Under the pieces are notes generated by a model. That model did no database searches. It was not told the origin of the DNA and saw nothing but the letters and a program-made list of their open reading frames with translations. Below are positions 60,017 to 62,493 of a stretch of DNA of 62,493 bases, in pieces; the first letter of the stretch is position 1, and each line of letters opens with the position of its first letter. The DNA comes from a virus, in the IMG/VR virus record IMGVR_UViG_3300042934_000841, positions 1-62,493 of that record, one strand, 5' to 3'. A program made the translations under genes and the position numbers.

Positions 60017-60445
60017 TCACTCTGCCGTGTCGAATGAATAGTACGTCCCGTCACTGTCCTTATCGAACGTCACGTCGATCAGGTAGCACTCTTCATGGAT
60101 ATCCCGGATGATCTGCCGCAACCCAAAGGGGTACAGCTCCATGTTGATCCAGTTGGTCAGCTCTTCGATGAGGTCGTGGGCCATCTCTTCCTCAAAGTCT
60201 TCGAAGATACCTTCAGTGACCACCTCTTCATGCTCCTGTAAGCCCCGCAGCTTATCAATGAGCAGTTCGACCAAGAGGTTGGTCTCAAAGTACACGTGCG
60301 GCTCCATGTCGCCTATGTAACGGTGACGGTGGATGATACGGCCGATGTTGTCGTGGAAGTGGTCCACGGCCTTGACAAAGTGCTCGTCGTAGTTGTAGAT
60401 GAACAGCTTGTGGGATGAACCGACAAAGGGATGTGGAAGTTGCAT
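60017..60445 (-). CDS. Small acidic protein, member of tandem family, 142 aa
   Basis: The start is ATG 60445 with GGAGA. It is very acidic (EHEEVVTEGIFEDFEEEM) and ends with ECYLIDVTFDKDSDGTYYSF. That C-terminal hydrophobic-D-acid-hydrophobic beta hairpin recurs in the products of 60882, 61454, 61866 and 62134. It is probably a lineage-specific duplicated family. Phage acidic proteins of this size often mimic DNA or bind host proteins; function not shown. Confidence 0.65.
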   Translation of the reverse strand: MQLPHPFVGSSHKLFIYNYDEHFVKAVDHFHDNIGRIIHRHRYIGDMEPHVYFETNLLVELLIDKLRGLQEHEEVVTEGIFEDFEEEMAHDLIEELTNWINMELYPFGLRQIIRDIHEECYLIDVTFDKDSDGTYYSFDTAE

Positions 60446-60466
60446 GAGGGTCTCCGTGGGGCATAA

Positions 60467-60487
60467 AGCAGGGGACCAGCCCCTGCT
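60467..60487 (-). terminator. Terminator hairpin followed by TTTATGC
   Basis: AGCAGGGG and CCCCTGCT with a 5-nt loop, just past the stop at 60490; leftward sequence continues TTTATGCCCC. Confidence 0.75.
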
Positions 60488-60489
60488 CT

Positions 60490-60891
60490 TTACTGGACGA
60501 CTTCGACCTTGAACGCGGTGATACCGTTCTGAGCCCATGCCGCACGAGCCAAGGTTTCAGTTTCGTCCGTCACGTTTTCATCGATGGTGAAGATCAGCTT
60601 GCGCGTGACCACAGCCTTGATAGAGCTGGCCTTGATCCACGGTTCGCCAATGTACTCCACCGAGCCGTCAGCGTAGATGAACTTGCCGTACATGTAGCTG
60701 CCTGCGTTGACCGGCAGCGAATTGTCCACGTTGCGCACTTGGGCGTGCTTGGCTTGCACGTCGCTGAAGTTCTTCACGGTGTCCAAGTCCAGCATGGCCG
60801 CCAGCCGGGCGCCTGTGCGGGTGGCACCCAGAATACCCGGCGCTACCGTGTCAAATGAAAGCTTCTGGCCGATAAATGAACTTAACGCCAT
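60490..60891 (-). CDS. Hypothetical protein, 133 aa
   Basis: The start is ATG 60891 with AGGAAC. It is an alpha/beta protein (TRTGARLAAMLDLDTVKNF; YGKFIYADGSVEYIGEPW). It overlaps the 104-aa gene by 10 nt. It lies inside the tandem acidic-protein array but lacks the shared C-terminal signature and is less acidic. Function unknown. Confidence 0.7.
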   Translation of the reverse strand: MALSSFIGQKLSFDTVAPGILGATRTGARLAAMLDLDTVKNFSDVQAKHAQVRNVDNSLPVNAGSYMYGKFIYADGSVEYIGEPWIKASSIKAVVTRKLIFTIDENVTDETETLARAAWAQNGITAFKVEVVQ

Positions 60892-61196
60892 GGTAACTGT
60901 TCCTGTGTAAGAATGATGAAGGTGCCCTCGACATCGAGGACATGAACCTCTTTCCAGTTCAAGACTGCCAAAGCAATCAAGGCTGGGTCGGCCCTCAGCC
61001 GTGTTATCCAATCGGGATCGTGCACATGCACATCGTCCACCAGAACGCGGTAGAACGCCATGCGTACAAGTTGGGCTAGATAGCGGCCCACGCTTGTCCC
61101 TAGATCAAAGTCCAACGGGGTGTCGGCTTCGATGTAGTAGTGTACTTCTGGGATAAGCGCGGCTAGGGTTGGTGACTCTTGGATGATCGCGACCAT
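60882..61196 (-). CDS. Small acidic protein, tandem family member, 104 aa
   Basis: A 104-residue protein ending KEVHVLDVEGTFIILTQEQ. The valine-rich strand, D-V and hydrophobic strand resemble the ends of the proteins at 60017 and 61454. Middle helices are hydrophobic (YLAQLVRMAFYRVLV). Function unknown. Confidence 0.6.
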   Translation of the reverse strand: MVAIIQESPTLAALIPEVHYYIEADTPLDFDLGTSVGRYLAQLVRMAFYRVLVDDVHVHDPDWITRLRADPALIALAVLNWKEVHVLDVEGTFIILTQEQLPWR

Positions 61197-61200
61197 CGCG

Positions 61201-61572
61201 TTAGTTCCCTAGGATGAATTCCAGATATTCTTCGTGTTCGTAATACGCCAAGTGAACGACCTGTACGGACGGGTCTCGGACCTGACGGTCGAGCGTCTTG
61301 TAAAGAGTCTCCATGGCACATACTAAAGTTGCCCAGTCATCGGCGCCGTCCTCCTGAGCCTTGTCAAAGAGGATGTCGCAATAGTCAGCCACGACATCAG
61401 ACTTACGCCGCTCAGAGCCTGCGTGTCGCCAACGTGGGTACAGTGCGAAGATTTCATCGACGTCGTAGGAGTGATCGAGCATCATTGAGACGCTCTCCCC
61501 GAATTCTTGGAAGATTTCCTTGCCATCGATTATAACGTATCGCTCGTTCGTTCGTAATGAGGAAAGAGACAT
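61201..61572 (-). CDS. Small acidic protein, tandem array member, 123 aa
   Basis: I start this at ATG 61572 because AAGGTGG lies about 7 nt upstream. The product is acidic and helical (YDVDEIFALYPRWRHAGSE) with a C-terminal VVHLAYYEHEEYLEFIL. It overlaps the gene at 61454 by about 120 nt in a different frame; the overlapped C-terminus of that gene looks unconstrained. Either genuine overlapping genes or a +1 shift at the GAACGAACGAGC tract is possible. Confidence 0.55.
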   Translation of the reverse strand: MSLSSLRTNERYVIIDGKEIFQEFGESVSMMLDHSYDVDEIFALYPRWRHAGSERRKSDVVADYCDILFDKAQEDGADDWATLVCAMETLYKTLDRQVRDPSVQVVHLAYYEHEEYLEFILGN

Positions 61573-61933
61573 TCCGAGCCACCTTGTCGTATTCCACATC
61601 CGTTACGTGAAACTCGTGATCACGGTAGATGGAGAGGATTCGTTCGAGAGCGTGAATGTTTCGATGACATTCCGCAAAGATCTCGTCAACGTATTTTAAT
61701 TTTACCTCGGCGTTGAGGGCTACACTGTCGTCGTTGTCGACAAAGTGCTGCACCAGACGGCCGTACTCGAAGAACAGGGTGTTGCGGATCAGACCGTAGA
61801 TCATCTGCCCTAGGATCAGCTGGATGTCTTCTTGATCGAAGTTGTCCAGCCAGCGGGAAAAGAAGTCAATCACGATCCTGCACGGGATTTTCGGGGTTGT
61901 CGAGCCAGACCCACAGTGATTCCGAGTCCTCAT
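61454..61933 (-). CDS. Small acidic protein, tandem family member, overlaps neighbours
   Basis: The start chosen is ATG 61933 with GGAGC; GTG 61873, overlapping the stop of the 61866 gene, is an alternative and would remove 20 atypical residues. The body (NFDQEDIQLILGQMIYGLI, VDEIFAECHRNIHAL) ends in EFHVTDVEYDKVARNVSFLI, the family-like hairpin. About 30 further residues (RIRGERLNDARSLLRRR) are arginine-rich and read like an out-of-frame tail. The gene is probably intact but weakly constrained at its end. Confidence 0.5.
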   Translation of the reverse strand: MRTRNHCGSGSTTPKIPCRIVIDFFSRWLDNFDQEDIQLILGQMIYGLIRNTLFFEYGRLVQHFVDNDDSVALNAEVKLKYVDEIFAECHRNIHALERILSIYRDHEFHVTDVEYDKVARNVSFLITNERAIRYNRWQGNLPRIRGERLNDARSLLRRR

Positions 61934-62222
61934 CGATTTCTGCTCCAATGATCAACACCTCAAAGGAGGCGTGCTTGTAAATGTACTCAAAGGCTTCGTG
62001 GAGCGCCATACGGCAATCCGTTAGCATGCTGCGCAGCGACAGTTGAGATTCTTCCGGGTGACGCCCATCAAATTCGAGGACGACGGGTTCCTTGCCCAGT
62101 ACATCGCGGGCCATTGCCCAAATGTCGACCTTTTTACCAAGGTGTACATTCGTCAGGTTCGCTATGGCTTCTGAGCACGCGTCTGCTTGAGGAAAGTCGA
62201 CGACGACTAGGTAACAGGGCAC
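61866..62222 (-). CDS. Small acidic protein, tandem family member, start uncertain
   Basis: The region from residue VPCYLVVVDFPQADAC to the stop reads as protein and ends FEVLIIGAEIDEDSESLWVW, the shared signature. GTG 62222 follows GGAACAGCGC and gives 118 residues; upstream ATGs at 62258 and 62291 lie in the overlap with the next gene and lack good sites. The stop overlaps the alternative start of the downstream gene. It could also be the +1 continuation of 62134. Confidence 0.5.
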   Translation of the reverse strand: MPCYLVVVDFPQADACSEAIANLTNVHLGKKVDIWAMARDVLGKEPVVLEFDGRHPEESQLSLRSMLTDCRMALHEAFEYIYKHASFEVLIIGAEIDEDSESLWVWLDNPENPVQDRD

Positions 62223-62493
62223 GCGCTGTTCCGGAGACGTAGAGCGCTTCGCCTTCATCGTCGAATACAACGTGCTCAAGGTTTTTGCCATGGTGGTACG
62301 TCCGTATATGTCCGAAGAGGTTATAAAGGTTGGAGTAGATGTCATCCAACCACCACATGATCTCCTCTTCCAGTTCTGGATTAGCGTCGATCATCGATTG
62401 TGCGTAGAACTCCTCATCGAACGAAAAGTAAGCTACAGCGGCATAAAGAAGCTCTGAGGCTCCTAGCTTGTCGGCTAAACTGCGACCGATCAT
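62134..62493 (-). CDS. Small acidic protein at right edge, tandem family member
   Basis: The ATG is the last codon in the window, so an upstream start cannot be excluded. Residues 1-87 look natural (DEEFYAQSMIDANPELEEEI, then EHVVFDDEGEALYV, the family C-terminal hairpin). The next ~32 residues are Arg/Ser-rich and overlap the next gene by up to 89 nt, so the functional end may be near residue 87. Confidence 0.5.
   Translation of the reverse strand: MIGRSLADKLGASELLYAAVAYFSFDEEFYAQSMIDANPELEEEIMWWLDDIYSNLYNLFGHIRTYHHGKNLEHVVFDDEGEALYVSGTARALLPSRRRLSSSRRVLRSHSEPDECTPW

Noticed and set aside
1-62493. CRISPR array, insertion sequence, integrase or attachment site
   Set aside because: No regularly spaced direct repeats, transposase motifs or recombinase motifs were seen on either strand.

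Overview
The window looks like part of the genome of a nucleus-forming jumbo myovirus of the phiKZ type (Chimalliviridae), most likely infecting Pseudomonas or a relative. The main evidence is a set of split, multisubunit RNA polymerase genes. A beta'-N fragment carries NADFDGD (52366-53859). A beta-C fragment lies at 38960-41134. Two different beta'-C fragments lie at 36896-38926 and 27850-29235, as expected if the phage has both a non-virion and a virion RNA polymerase. The gene next to beta'-N (53945-55846, 633 aa) has the size, disordered termini and gene order expected of the phage-nucleus shell protein chimallin (ChmA). Host assignment is inference from similarity of organisation only.

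Layout. 1-11.3 kb is mainly virion genes: an internal-head-type protein cut by the left edge, structural proteins on both strands, a large probable baseplate protein, and a zinc metallopeptidase that looks packaged. 11.4-13.1 kb encodes the exonuclease half of a family B DNA polymerase; the other half is 45 kb away at 57.7-59.9 kb. 13.2-24.4 kb is a leftward run of small accessory genes: membrane peptides, winged-helix and XRE regulators, a nucleotidyltransferase-like protein, a cysteine phosphatase and a DarG-like macro-domain protein. 24.4-27 kb holds a leftward gene whose last codons contain a U7-U8 slippery run, followed by a -1 frame extension that lacks its own start. 27-34 kb is a rightward block: virion RNAP beta'-C, a 1264-residue protein made of Trp-rich tandem repeats, and a hypothetical. 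34-56 kb is a leftward block that appears collinear (reversed) with phiKZ genes about 54-76: SF2 helicase, RNAP beta'-C and beta-C, gp70/gp69/gp68-like genes, an SSB-like acidic-tailed protein, an SbcD-like nuclease, RNAP beta'-N and ChmA. 56-60 kb holds a rightward gene and the polymerase half of PolB. 60-62.5 kb is a tandem array of small acidic proteins with overlapping ends.

Regulation. Five TACATTAT/TACATTAC sites lie 40-80 nt upstream of leftward genes, in front of beta-C, the gp68-like gene, ChmA and two accessory operons. They resemble the phiKZ early promoter core. Transcription units end in strong hairpins, often followed by CTTTATTC or TATGC; at convergent ends this becomes a perfect 13-17 bp stem with TATGC on both strands. 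No tRNA, CRISPR array or transposable element was found. Family calls come from motifs and gene order read by eye, without any database search.
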